Below, one piece after another: positions 42,787 through 51,714 of a stretch of DNA of 64,000 bases (the stretch's first letter is position 1; every line of letters begins with the position of its first letter). The stretch spans positions 124,001 through 188,000 of the forward strand of contig NZ_RBIM01000005.1 in NCBI RefSeq assembly GCF_003634045.1, given 5' to 3'. The notes under the pieces were generated by a model. It did not search any database. It worked only from the letters and a program-made list of their open reading frames with translations, and was not told the DNA's origin. The translations under genes were made by a program, and so were the position numbers. This DNA comes from Maricaulis maris (GTDB taxonomy: Bacteria; Pseudomonadota; Alphaproteobacteria; Caulobacterales; Maricaulaceae).

Positions 42787-43012
42787 CCCCAACAAAATCC
42801 TGTTATCGGTTTGCTGCAATATTTGTTGAGGTGACGATAATGTCGAACGATATTTATCACAAGGCCACGTCATAACGATCTGGCGCGTCTGGTGGTTGTC
42901 CACTATATCGAATTCAGGGTATGCGGCATTGCGAAGATGATTAGTGCCCGGTAGGACCGGTTGAGCGATGCGGACAACAGCCCGGTCACGGGCAAAAAAT
43001 CAGGAGATGGTG

Positions 43013-45052
43013 ATGACGGTTATCAGTACGCGCAAGGATGGTGAGGTTCTCGTCGTTACCTCGAACAATCCGCCGGTCAACGCGCTCGGCCAAGCTGTGC
43101 GGAAGGGTCTTGCTGATGCGATGGCGGAGGCGGCGGCTGACGACGCCATCAAGGCGATTGTCATCACTTGCGAGGGGCGCACTTTCTTTGCCGGTGCGGA
43201 CATTACCGAATTCGGCAAGCCGCCCGTTGGCCCCTCATTGCCCGAGGTGATCGACACCATTGAGGCCAGCACAAAGCCGGTCGTTGCCGCGATCCACGGC
43301 ACGGCGCTTGGCGGCGGGCTGGAGGTTGCGCTGGGTTGTCACTACCGTATCGCCGTCGCGTCGGCGAAACTCGGCCTGCCGGAAGTCAAACTCGGCATCC
43401 TGCCGGGTGCCGGCGGCACCCAGCGCCTGCCGCGCGTGGTCGGTGTCGAGGCGGCCCTGCCGATGGTGGTCAAGGGGGATCCGATCCCGGCCGCTGCCGC
43501 CGAGCGCATTGGCCTGGTCGACAAGCTGGTCGCCGATGACGGCCTCGCCGAGAGCGGCGTGGAGTTTGCCCGCAATATCGTCGGGGCAGCCAGCCATCCC
43601 GTTTCAAGCGCCAGGATCGACATGATCGATCCCAGCCTGGGCGACGCCTTTTTTGATGAATTCCGCAAAACCGAGCTGCGTCGCCTGAAAGGGTTCGAAG
43701 CGCCGGAAGCCTGCATCGAGGCGGTCCGCGCCGCCATCGAGCTGCCCTTCGTCGAGGGTGTGAAGAAGGAGCGCGAGCTGTTCGGCAAGCTGGTCACAGG
43801 GACCCAGTCACGCGCCCTGCGCCACGTCTTCTTTGCCGAGCGTGCCGCCAGCAAGATTGACGACATCCCCGCCGACACGCCGATCCTCCCGATCTCAAAG
43901 GTTGGCATTCTGGGCGCCGGCACAATGGGTGGCGGGATCGCGATGAATTTCCTGACCGCCGGCATCCCGGTCACGATCCTCGAGCGCGAGCAGGCCCCGC
44001 TGGATCGTGGCGTCTCGATCATCCGCAAGAATTACGAACGCTCCGCGGCGCGCGGCAAATTCACCGCCGAACAGGTCGAGCAGTGCATGGGGCGCCTGAC
44101 GCCGACGCTGGAGATGACTGACCTGGCCGATTGCGATCTGGTCATCGAGGCCGTGTTCGAGAATATGGATGTGAAGAAAGAGGTCTTCGCCAAGCTCGAC
44201 GCCATCGTCAAACAGGGCGCGATTCTGGCCTCGAACACCTCCTATCTCAATGTCGATGAGATGGCGGCGGTGACCAAGCGTCCGGAATACGTGCTCGGCC
44301 TGCACTTCTTTTCGCCAGCCAATGTGATGCGTCTGATGGAGATCGTCCGGGCGGAAGAGACCGCGCCTGCCGTCCTCAAGACGGCGATGGCCTTGTCGAA
44401 GAAGATCGGCAAGGTCGCCGTGGTTGCCGGTGTGTGCCATGGCTTCATCGGCAACCGCATGCTCTCGCCGCGCCAGCAGGCCGCCAATACCCTGCTGATG
44501 CAAGGCATCACGCCGTGGGCGGTCGATGATGCGTTGACGGATTTTGGCTTGCCGATGGGGCCGTTCCAGATGGCCGATCTGGCCGGGCTCGATCTCGGTT
44601 GGGACAGGGAGACGTCCAAGGGTGAGACCATTCGCGACGTCCTCTGCGAGCGCGATCGCCGGGGCCAGAAGAATGGCAAGGGTTTTTACGATTACGGTGA
44701 AAACCGCCAGCGCACGCCCTCGGCCGAAGTCGAGGAGATTATCGCGTCCTTCGTCGCCAAGTCCGGGCAGGCATCGCAGTCATTCTCGTCCGAAGACATC
44801 CGCAATCGGTTGCTCTTCCCGATGATCAATGAGGGCGCGAAAATTCTGGATGAGGGCATGGCGCAGCGCGCCTCCGACATCGATACCGTGTGGATCAATG
44901 GCTATGGCTGGCCGGCTTATACGGGCGGTCCGATGTTCTGGGCTGACACGATCGGTCTGGATGTGGTGGTCGAGGGGCTGAAGGCCTTCGGCCATGATGT
45001 CTCGCCTTACCTCGCCGACAAGGCGGCCAAGGGCGAGCGCTTCAACGGTTAG
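43013..45052 (+). CDS. Bifunctional enoyl-CoA hydratase/3-hydroxyacyl-CoA dehydrogenase
   Basis: 679 residues. The N-terminal hydratase/isomerase domain (about 1-190) has the oxyanion-hole GTALGGGLEVALGCHYRIA, then LGLPEVKLGILPGAGGTQRLPR with the catalytic glutamate. The dehydrogenase half begins with VGILGAGTMGGGIAMNF (about residue 297, NAD-binding GxGxMG) and ends with HFFSPANVMRLMEIV and NRMLSPRQ. The domain order and length match peroxisomal MFE-1-type and FadJ-like proteins. Start 43013 is placed 6 nt after AGGAG. It performs the second and third steps of beta-oxidation. Confidence 0.95.
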   Translation: MTVISTRKDGEVLVVTSNNPPVNALGQAVRKGLADAMAEAAADDAIKAIVITCEGRTFFAGADITEFGKPPVGPSLPEVIDTIEASTKPVVAAIHGTALGGGLEVALGCHYRIAVASAKLGLPEVKLGILPGAGGTQRLPRVVGVEAALPMVVKGDPIPAAAAERIGLVDKLVADDGLAESGVEFARNIVGAASHPVSSARIDMIDPSLGDAFFDEFRKTELRRLKGFEAPEACIEAVRAAIELPFVEGVKKERELFGKLVTGTQSRALRHVFFAERAASKIDDIPADTPILPISKVGILGAGTMGGGIAMNFLTAGIPVTILEREQAPLDRGVSIIRKNYERSAARGKFTAEQVEQCMGRLTPTLEMTDLADCDLVIEAVFENMDVKKEVFAKLDAIVKQGAILASNTSYLNVDEMAAVTKRPEYVLGLHFFSPANVMRLMEIVRAEETAPAVLKTAMALSKKIGKVAVVAGVCHGFIGNRMLSPRQQAANTLLMQGITPWAVDDALTDFGLPMGPFQMADLAGLDLGWDRETSKGETIRDVLCERDRRGQKNGKGFYDYGENRQRTPSAEVEEIIASFVAKSGQASQSFSSEDIRNRLLFPMINEGAKILDEGMAQRASDIDTVWINGYGWPAYTGGPMFWADTIGLDVVVEGLKAFGHDVSPYLADKAAKGERFNG

Positions 45053-45087
45053 GACGTATCGGCCCCAACCAGCCGATCGGAGCGGAC

Positions 45088-46263
45088 CTATCCCTTCCCG
45101 GGTCCGCTCCACCCCTTTGCCTGGAGCTCCGCTTTCACGGCGTCTGTGTGTTCTCCCAGGCCGGGGGCGCGCGTGGTGCCGCCGGTGTCGCTGCCTGACA
45201 TGCGGATCGGTGACCGCAATCCGGGGATCCCGTCCGAGCTGATCGCCAGTCCCCGCACGTGAACCTGCGGGTCCGCAAAGGCGTTCTGGATCGTGTTGAT
45301 CGGGCTGCCGGGCACGCCATTGGCTTCCAGCATCGCAAGCGCTTCGCTTCGCGTCAGCTTGCCCAGGCAGGTCGAAAGGCTTGCTGTCAGTTCGGCGCGA
45401 TTGCCAACCCTCTGGGCGTTGGTCCTGTTTGCGGCGATCACGGTCTCGTCGAGAGCAAGCGCATGAGCGAGGCGCTCGAACTGGCTGTCATTGCCGCAGG
45501 CGATGATGATGTGGCCATCGGCGCAGGCAAATTCCTGATAGGGCACGATGGAGGGGTGGGCATTGCCGATGCGGCGCGGCGGCGTTCCGGTCGCGAAATA
45601 ATTCATCGCCTGATTGCCCAGTACGCCGACCATTGAATCCAGCAAGGCCATGTCGATGTGCTGGCCCTGGCCGGTCCGTTCGCGCTGTGCCAACGCGGCC
45701 TGGATCGCGATGGTGGCGTAGAGTCCGGTGAAGATGTCGGCAAAGGCGACGCCGAGGCGTTGCGGTGGACCTTCGGCCGCGCCGGTGATGTCCATCACGC
45801 CGCTCATGCCCTGGATTGCTAGGTCGTAGCCAGCCCGATGGGCGTAGGGGCCGGTCTGGCCGAAGCCGGTGATCGAGCAATAGACCAGGCGCGGATGGTC
45901 GGCGGCGAGGCTGGCATAATCGAGTCCGAATTTGGCGAGTCCGCCGACCTTGAAATTCTCGATCACCACATCGGCATCAGCGATCAGGGCGTGCACGAAG
46001 TCGAGATCATCGGGATTTCGAAAATCCGCGGTGACCGAGCGCTTGCCGCGATTGCAGGAATGGTAATAGGCCGCGGCACGACCGCTCTCATGCTCGATCC
46101 AGGGTGGACCCCAGCTGCGCGTATCATCGCCCGCCGGGCTTTCAACCTTGATCACATCAGCGCCGAGATCGGCGAGCGACTGTCCGGCCCAGGGGCCGGC
46201 CAGGATGCGGGCCAGTTCGACGACTTTCAGTCCGGTCAGCGCGCGGTTCGCCGGTCCTGTCAT
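45088..46263 (-). CDS. CaiB/BaiF family CoA-transferase
   Basis: 391 residues, class III CoA-transferase. The core features LKVVELARILAGPWAGQSLADLGADVIKVE, the GLAKFGLDYASL loop, and Asp176 in VAFADIFTG, matching the catalytic Asp of the family that forms a glutamyl- or aspartyl-CoA intermediate. Downstream NAHPSIVPYQEFACADGHIIIACGND is typical of these enzymes. It would move CoA between carboxylic acids, replacing or complementing the ligase. It is cotranscribed with the MarR gene (4-nt overlap) and reads away from the TonB receptor. Confidence 0.92.
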   Translation of the reverse strand: MTGPANRALTGLKVVELARILAGPWAGQSLADLGADVIKVESPAGDDTRSWGPPWIEHESGRAAAYYHSCNRGKRSVTADFRNPDDLDFVHALIADADVVIENFKVGGLAKFGLDYASLAADHPRLVYCSITGFGQTGPYAHRAGYDLAIQGMSGVMDITGAAEGPPQRLGVAFADIFTGLYATIAIQAALAQRERTGQGQHIDMALLDSMVGVLGNQAMNYFATGTPPRRIGNAHPSIVPYQEFACADGHIIIACGNDSQFERLAHALALDETVIAANRTNAQRVGNRAELTASLSTCLGKLTRSEALAMLEANGVPGSPINTIQNAFADPQVHVRGLAISSDGIPGLRSPIRMSGSDTGGTTRAPGLGEHTDAVKAELQAKGWSGPGKG

Positions 46264-46730
46264 TCGTTGATTTCACCGGTGTCGAGGAAGGGCGAAGCGT
46301 CGAGATTTTCGGCGTCCATCAGCTCGGCGATCCGCTGTAGCGAGGCAATCAGCATGTTCTGTTCCCAGGACTGAAGCTCGCGAAAGGCGCGCAGGAAGCC
46401 GGCCTGCAGGAGTTCGGGCGCGTTTTCACCGGCGGTCCTGCCGGTCTCGGTCAGGCGCGCCATCACCACGCGCTTGTCAGTGTCGCTCTTGACCCGTTCG
46501 ACCAGCCCGGCCTGGGTCAGGCGGTCGAGAATGGAGGTGATTGTGGCCTGGCTGAGTGACACAGCGCGGGCAATCGCGCTGGGCGAAAGATTGCCTTGCT
46601 TGCGCAGCGTGTCGATGACGACCAGCTGCGGCGCCGTAAGGCCGGTTGCCTTGACCAGGCGTTTGGACTGGAGGTCGATGGCCCGGGTAATCCGTCGCAG
46701 GGCCACAAGAATTTCGTCGTGATCGCTCAT
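46260..46730 (-). CDS. MarR family transcriptional regulator
   Basis: 156 residues. Winged helix-turn-helix: TGLTAPQLVVIDTLRKQGNLSPSAIARAVSLSQATITSILDRLTQAGLVERVKSDTDKRVVMARLTETG, the standard MarR unit with the DxR wing (TDKRVV). The N- and C-terminal helices mediate dimerisation. It is first in an operon with the CoA-transferase, and probably responds to a carboxylic acid or acyl-CoA. A palindromic site is visible in the divergent intergenic region at 46976. Confidence 0.93.
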   Translation of the reverse strand: MSDHDEILVALRRITRAIDLQSKRLVKATGLTAPQLVVIDTLRKQGNLSPSAIARAVSLSQATITSILDRLTQAGLVERVKSDTDKRVVMARLTETGRTAGENAPELLQAGFLRAFRELQSWEQNMLIASLQRIAELMDAENLDASPFLDTGEINE

Positions 46731-47071
46731 TCGGCTCGCCGTTTCAGGGTGCCCGACTCATGTACCCGCAGCCTTCGGGCTTTCCAAATGGAATCGGCGG
46801 AAAGCGGACGTCGGAATTTTTCGATTTCAAAGAATAAGGTCGGCAAAAATCGCTGCAGGAACAGGATCAAACTTCGCCGAAACCTGTCACATCCATGTAA
46901 CGGTTGGATTTTAGCCTTATTTTACAGCGTGTAAGGTCGGTGGTTTCGGCTGCTTCCCTGCCAGGCACCCTTGGTGTTGAAAGTTTCAACTCAAAGCATA
47001 CTGGTCAGCGCGTACCGGAAACTCTACACAGCCACTTGAACCGTAACGCCACAAGGGACTGTCATCACGTC
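46731..47071. other. 341-nt intergenic region between marR and the TonB receptor
   Basis: No gene. It holds the divergent promoters, a perfect 15-bp palindrome at 46976-46990 and an AT-rich tract near 46805-46925 (GAATTTTTCGATTT, CTTATTTTACAG). No RNA gene was found. Confidence 0.6.
46976..46990. promoter_or_regulatory. Perfect 15-bp palindrome, probable regulator site
   Basis: GTTGAAA-G-TTTCAAC, 82 nt before the TonB receptor start. Its size and dyad spacing suit a MarR-type dimer. Confidence 0.5.
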
Positions 47072-49612
47072 ATGCTGAAGCAACGGGCACTTTCAACAAC
47101 CATTCTGACCGCCGCCACATTGTCGCTCGCCGGAGCCGGCCTCGCCGCCGCCCAGGTCGACGTTATCACCGTGACTGCGACGAAGCGCGAGCAAAGCACG
47201 CAGGATATTCCTCTTGCCGTGAACGCGATGAATGAGGAGACGCTGGACGAGCTCGGCGTCGATATCTTCACCGATTATCTGCAGCAATTGCCGGGCGTGA
47301 CCGCCGGTGGTTCCGGTCCGGGCCAGGCCACGATCTATATTCGCGGCCTTGCCTCGACGACACCGAACCTGACCACCGCCGGTGTGGCCGGCCTGGCGCC
47401 GAATGTCGCCCTTTATCTCGATGAGCAGCCGGTGTCGCAGCCGGGCCGTAACCTTGATGTCTACGCAGCCGACCTGGCGCGGGTCGAGGTTTTGCCGGGG
47501 CCGCAGGGCACGCTGTATGGCGCGTCATCGCAGGCCGGTACCGTGCGCCTGATCACAAACCGTCCGGACCCGTCCGGCTTCTCCGCCTCGTCGAATTTTG
47601 CAGTCTCCTTCACCGAAGGCGGCGAGATGTCGAACAAGGTCGAGGCCGTCGTCAACGTTCCGGTGGCCGACAATTTCGCGCTCCGCGGCGTGGTCTATGT
47701 CGACCAGCAGGGCGGCTATATCGACAATGTTCCGGGCACCCGCAATGCGTCGGAATCGGCCCGTTTCCGCCCTGCGGGCACGATGCGCGACAATGGTGTT
47801 CCGGTGAGCACGACGCGTGCCGGTTTCCAGTCCACGGCTGATCTGTCCGGGGTCACCTTCCTGGACGCCAATAATTCCTCCCTGCTGGAAAAGGACTTCA
47901 ACGACACCACCTATTCCGGTTTCCGTCTGAGCGCACTGTATGACTTCAATGCGGACTGGTCCCTGACCGTCATGCATATGCAGCAGCAGCTGGACTCCGA
48001 AGGCGTCTTCTTCATGGACCCGGAACTCGACGATCTGGAAATCCAGCGCTTCGAGGAAGACGAGCTGGATGATTATTTCCACAATACCAGCTGGACGCTG
48101 GAAGGTCGCCTCGGCGCCCTGGAAATGGTCTATACCGGCGCCTATACCGACCGGAATACCGATCAACGCGTTGATTATTCTGACTATCTCTTCGTCGGCC
48201 AGTACCTGCCCTACTATATCTGTGACGGCTCGGTCTCCTATCCGGGAGCGGCGGCGCCGTCGGGCACCTGCCAGCCGCCGAACCTGTTCGTGCAGTCGGA
48301 CACGCGGACCAAGGTCTTCACGCAGGAATTGCGCTTCAACACGCCGGCAGACCGCCGCATCCGCGCGACCTTCGGCGGCTTCTATTCCGACATGGAAGTG
48401 GCCGAGCGCAATGACTTCACCTATCCCGGTTCCGTCAATGCGATCTCCTTCGACGGCGTAACCACCGGTTTTGCCCCGAACTATCCATTGACCAATCTCG
48501 CAGTGACGGGTGCCGTCGGTTCGGCCTCACCGGGCTATTTCTCCGATCCAGGCCCTTTCCCGGCCGGTGTGATCTTCCGCAATGATGTGCTGCGCACGGA
48601 TGAGCAGTATGGCATTTTCGGTGAGACGACCTTTGACCTGACCGAGCAATTCTCCATCACGCTGGGTGCCCGTTATTACGACATCGAAGTCGATCTGGTG
48701 GGCAGCGCGAACGGGTCCTTCTACAATTTCGGACAGACCGACGACGCCCAGGTCTTCGGGACGAATATTTCGGCCCTGTATGCGCCGGACAACCCGTTCG
48801 GCAATCCGGATGTCGCCGCGACAGACGGTTTCATCTTCAAGGGGACGCTGGAATGGCGCCCGACGGACGGAGCGCTCTTTTACGCGACCGTCTCGGAAGG
48901 CTTCCGCCCCGGCCTGCTGAACCGCCCCGGCGGCGCTGCGGGTCCTGGTGGCTATACCGTACCCTACGCGTTGGAAACGGATGATGTGATCAATTACGAG
49001 TTCGGCTGGAAAACCGACCTCTTCGACAATCAGGTCCGCTTCAACGGCAACGCCTTCATGGTCGAGATCGAAAACCTCCAGACGACGATCTTCGACCCGT
49101 CCATCACCAATCTCTTCTTCTCGGACAACGCCGCCAACGCGGAAATTCGTGGCCTGGAAGGTGATGTCACCTGGGCGCCGGCCGATATTGAAGGCCTGAC
49201 TGTCGTCGGTGCCTTCTCCCTGCTCGACACGGAAATCACCGAAGTCCTGACCCCGACCGACGACATCGTGGTCGGCTCGGAGCTTGCTTTCGCGCCGAGT
49301 TATCAAGCGAATTTCCGGGTCCGCTATGAGTGGTATCTGGAAAACGGCATGATGGCGCACGTGATGCCGCAAGTGACGATGACCGATGACAGCTATTCGG
49401 ATGTGATCGAAATCAACAAGGCGGATGTTGAAGGCTACACGTCGCTGAACTTCACGACGGGCCTGACCGGGGAAAGCTGGTCGGTTGAGCTGTTTGCCAA
49501 CAATCTCACCGATGAGCGCGGCGAGATTGCCAACAACTTCGTCTTCGATCGCGAACGCGTCACCGTGATCCGCCCGCGCACGATCGGGGTTCGGGTCGGG
49601 GTGCAGTACTAG
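47072..49612 (+). CDS. TonB-dependent outer-membrane receptor
   Basis: 846 residues. Signal peptide (about 1-27), TonB-box-like segment VDVITVTATKREQ, plug domain (about 45-160; QQLPGVTAGG, IYIRGLAS), then a 22-strand beta-barrel ending in RTIGVRVGVQY with the C-terminal aromatic residue required for BAM insertion. Barrel-plug markers include LYLDEQPVSQPGRNLDVYAADLARVEVLPGPQGTLYGASSQAGTVRLIT. The upstream MarR operon and nearby acyl-CoA genes suggest import of a hydrophobic or aromatic substrate rather than a siderophore, but substrate is unknown. I chose the ATG at 47072, the first of a signal peptide; extending upstream gives no ribosome-binding site. Confidence 0.94.
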   Translation: MLKQRALSTTILTAATLSLAGAGLAAAQVDVITVTATKREQSTQDIPLAVNAMNEETLDELGVDIFTDYLQQLPGVTAGGSGPGQATIYIRGLASTTPNLTTAGVAGLAPNVALYLDEQPVSQPGRNLDVYAADLARVEVLPGPQGTLYGASSQAGTVRLITNRPDPSGFSASSNFAVSFTEGGEMSNKVEAVVNVPVADNFALRGVVYVDQQGGYIDNVPGTRNASESARFRPAGTMRDNGVPVSTTRAGFQSTADLSGVTFLDANNSSLLEKDFNDTTYSGFRLSALYDFNADWSLTVMHMQQQLDSEGVFFMDPELDDLEIQRFEEDELDDYFHNTSWTLEGRLGALEMVYTGAYTDRNTDQRVDYSDYLFVGQYLPYYICDGSVSYPGAAAPSGTCQPPNLFVQSDTRTKVFTQELRFNTPADRRIRATFGGFYSDMEVAERNDFTYPGSVNAISFDGVTTGFAPNYPLTNLAVTGAVGSASPGYFSDPGPFPAGVIFRNDVLRTDEQYGIFGETTFDLTEQFSITLGARYYDIEVDLVGSANGSFYNFGQTDDAQVFGTNISALYAPDNPFGNPDVAATDGFIFKGTLEWRPTDGALFYATVSEGFRPGLLNRPGGAAGPGGYTVPYALETDDVINYEFGWKTDLFDNQVRFNGNAFMVEIENLQTTIFDPSITNLFFSDNAANAEIRGLEGDVTWAPADIEGLTVVGAFSLLDTEITEVLTPTDDIVVGSELAFAPSYQANFRVRYEWYLENGMMAHVMPQVTMTDDSYSDVIEINKADVEGYTSLNFTTGLTGESWSVELFANNLTDERGEIANNFVFDRERVTVIRPRTIGVRVGVQY

Positions 49613-49646
49613 CCCCTGACAAGCTGTTGGCCTGAGGCCACCATGG

Positions 49647-49676
49647 AAAGCGTCCCCGGTGCGGGACGCTTTCTGT
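49647..49676 (+). terminator. Terminator after the TonB receptor
   Basis: AAAGCGTCCC, loop CGGTGC, GGGACGCTTT, then CTGTGTT. Confidence 0.85.
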
Positions 49677-49704
49677 GTTCTGATTGATCGGTGGAGGCCC
49701 CTGC

Positions 49705-51714
49705 GTGGCGGAAGAGACGGACATCCATGTCCAGGCGCTGAGCACGGCGCAAAAGCAGATGTATGACAGCCGTTTCGAGGCGGCTTTGGAGACGATCCGG
49801 CCGGTGCTGGATGCGTCTCCGGACCATGCGGATGCTCTCTACATGCAGGCCGTCTGCGCCCGTTATCTCAAGCGTTATGACGAAGCGCGCGAGGCGCTGG
49901 ACCGGATCAAGCGTACCGCACCGGATTTCGGCCGGGCTTTCCAGGAAGAGGGGCATCTGTTGCGGGCGATCGGCGACAATCACCGTGCCCTGACCGCCTA
50001 TCAACGCGCCTGCCGCTTCAATCCGGCCCTCGTCGCCAGCTGGCAGGCCCAGGCGGACTTGTTGCAAACGGCTGGCCGTCCGGCGGAAGCAGGCAATGCG
50101 ACCGCGCAGGCGGAGCGGATCACCGCCCTGCCGCGTGAATTGGTCTCGGTCACCCATCTCCTGCATGAAGGCAAGCTGCTCAAGGCCGAGAAACTCTGTC
50201 GCGCCTTTCTCCAGAAAACACCCCATCATGTCGAGGCGATGCGACTCCTGGCCGAATTGGGTAACCGCTTCGGGGTGTTGGAAGATGCGGATTTCCTGCT
50301 CGAAAGCGCGATCGGATTCGAGCCGGGCAATACCCAGCTGCGCCTCGACCACATCCAGGTTTTGCGCAAGCGTCAGAAATTCACCGCCGCCCTTGAACAG
50401 GCGAAACACCTGTACGACAGCGACCCGGACAACCCGGTCTTCAAGTCGCACTATGCGATCGAGTGCATGCAGACCGGCAGCTATGACGCGGCGCTGCGCC
50501 TGTTTGACGAGATCCTCGATACGCTGCCGAACGACCCGGCGACCCTGACGTCGCGCGGCCATGCCCTCAAGACGCTGGGGCGCCAGGACGAGGCGATTGC
50601 CAGCTACCGGCAGGCGTTTGCCAGCAAGCCGGATCATGGCGATGCCTGGTACGGGCTGGCCAATCTGAAGACCTATCGTTTCACCGACGATGAGATCGCT
50701 GCCATGCAGGCGCTGGAAGCGGGCCCCGACCTGGCTTTCCAGGACCGGGTTCATATCAGCTTTGCCCTGGCCAAGGCGTTCGAGGATCGCGACGAGATCG
50801 CGCAATCTTTCGGCTTCTACGAGAAGGGCAATACGCTCAAGCGCATCCAGGCCCGCTATACGACGGAGCAGATGGAAGAGGAGCTGCGGGCCCAGGCCGA
50901 AATCTGCACGGAAGACCTGTTTGCAGCCCAGGCCGGGAAAGGTTGTCCGGACGCTGACCCGATTTTCATCGTCGGACTGCCGCGCGCCGGCTCGACCCTG
51001 CTGGAACAGATACTGGCCTCGCACAGCCAGGTCGATGGGACGCTTGAACTGCCCAATATCCTGGCGCTGTCGCACCGGCTCAGGGGGCGCCAGCGCCTGT
51101 CCGACAAGACGCGCTATCCGCGCATCCTGCACGAACTCACTGCCGACCAGCTGACCGAGCTGGGCCAGGACTATATCGACAATACCCGCATCCACCGCGC
51201 CGGCGCGCCGCGCTTTACCGACAAGATGCCGAACAATTTCCGCCATATCGGCCTGATCAAGCTGATCCTGCCCAATGCGCGCATCATTGATGCCCGGCGC
51301 CATCCGATGGCGTGCTGCTTCTCAGGTTTCAAGCAACTCTTCGCCGAAGGCCAGGAATTCACCTATGGCCTCGAGGAGATCGGGCACTATTATCGAAACT
51401 ATGTCGCGTTGATGGATCATTGGGACCGGGTTTTGCCCGGTCAGATCCTGCGCGTGAACTATGAGGACGTGGTGGCCGACCTGGATAGTCAGGTGCGGCG
51501 CCTTCTCGATTTTTGCGGCCTGCCCTTCGAGCAGGCCTGCCTCGACTTCCATGCCACCGAGCGCGCGGTTCGCACTGCCAGTTCGGAGCAGGTCCGCCAG
51601 CCGATCTTCGATAGCGGTGTGGCCCAGTGGAAGAAATTCGAACCCCATCTCGCCCCGCTCAAGCAGGCGCTTGGTGAGGAACTCCTGGCCGAAGCCGGAC
51701 AAGGGACATCATGA
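49705..51714 (+). CDS. TPR-repeat sulfotransferase
   Basis: 669 residues. The N-terminal 370 or so residues are TPR repeats (for example ALYMQAVCARYLKRYDEAREALDRI, TSRGHALKTLGRQDEAIASYRQAF). The C-terminal part is a PAPS-dependent sulfotransferase: the phosphosulfate loop FIVGLPRAGSTLLEQIL (about residues 421-437), a second PAPS motif ARRHPMACCFSGFKQ, and LRVNYEDVVADL. The GTG at 49705 follows GGAGG at 7 nt and is preferred over a TTG at 49684. The stop overlaps the BCCT transporter start (ATGA). TPR-sulfotransferases are common in marine alphaproteobacteria; substrate unknown, perhaps a glycan or peptide. Confidence 0.92.
   Translation: MAEETDIHVQALSTAQKQMYDSRFEAALETIRPVLDASPDHADALYMQAVCARYLKRYDEAREALDRIKRTAPDFGRAFQEEGHLLRAIGDNHRALTAYQRACRFNPALVASWQAQADLLQTAGRPAEAGNATAQAERITALPRELVSVTHLLHEGKLLKAEKLCRAFLQKTPHHVEAMRLLAELGNRFGVLEDADFLLESAIGFEPGNTQLRLDHIQVLRKRQKFTAALEQAKHLYDSDPDNPVFKSHYAIECMQTGSYDAALRLFDEILDTLPNDPATLTSRGHALKTLGRQDEAIASYRQAFASKPDHGDAWYGLANLKTYRFTDDEIAAMQALEAGPDLAFQDRVHISFALAKAFEDRDEIAQSFGFYEKGNTLKRIQARYTTEQMEEELRAQAEICTEDLFAAQAGKGCPDADPIFIVGLPRAGSTLLEQILASHSQVDGTLELPNILALSHRLRGRQRLSDKTRYPRILHELTADQLTELGQDYIDNTRIHRAGAPRFTDKMPNNFRHIGLIKLILPNARIIDARRHPMACCFSGFKQLFAEGQEFTYGLEEIGHYYRNYVALMDHWDRVLPGQILRVNYEDVVADLDSQVRRLLDFCGLPFEQACLDFHATERAVRTASSEQVRQPIFDSGVAQWKKFEPHLAPLKQALGEELLAEAGQGTS

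Noticed and set aside
42787-43012. FadR-like or other operator between the acyl-CoA ligase and the FadJ-like gene
   Set aside because: CAACAAA and TTTGTTG arms occur but are over 20 nt apart; no convincing operator could be defined.
45078-45110. Hairpin GGAGCGGACC/GGTCCGCTCC between the FadJ-like gene and the CoA-transferase
   Set aside because: It has no U tract on either side and overlaps the 3' end of the CoA-transferase gene, so I did not call a terminator.
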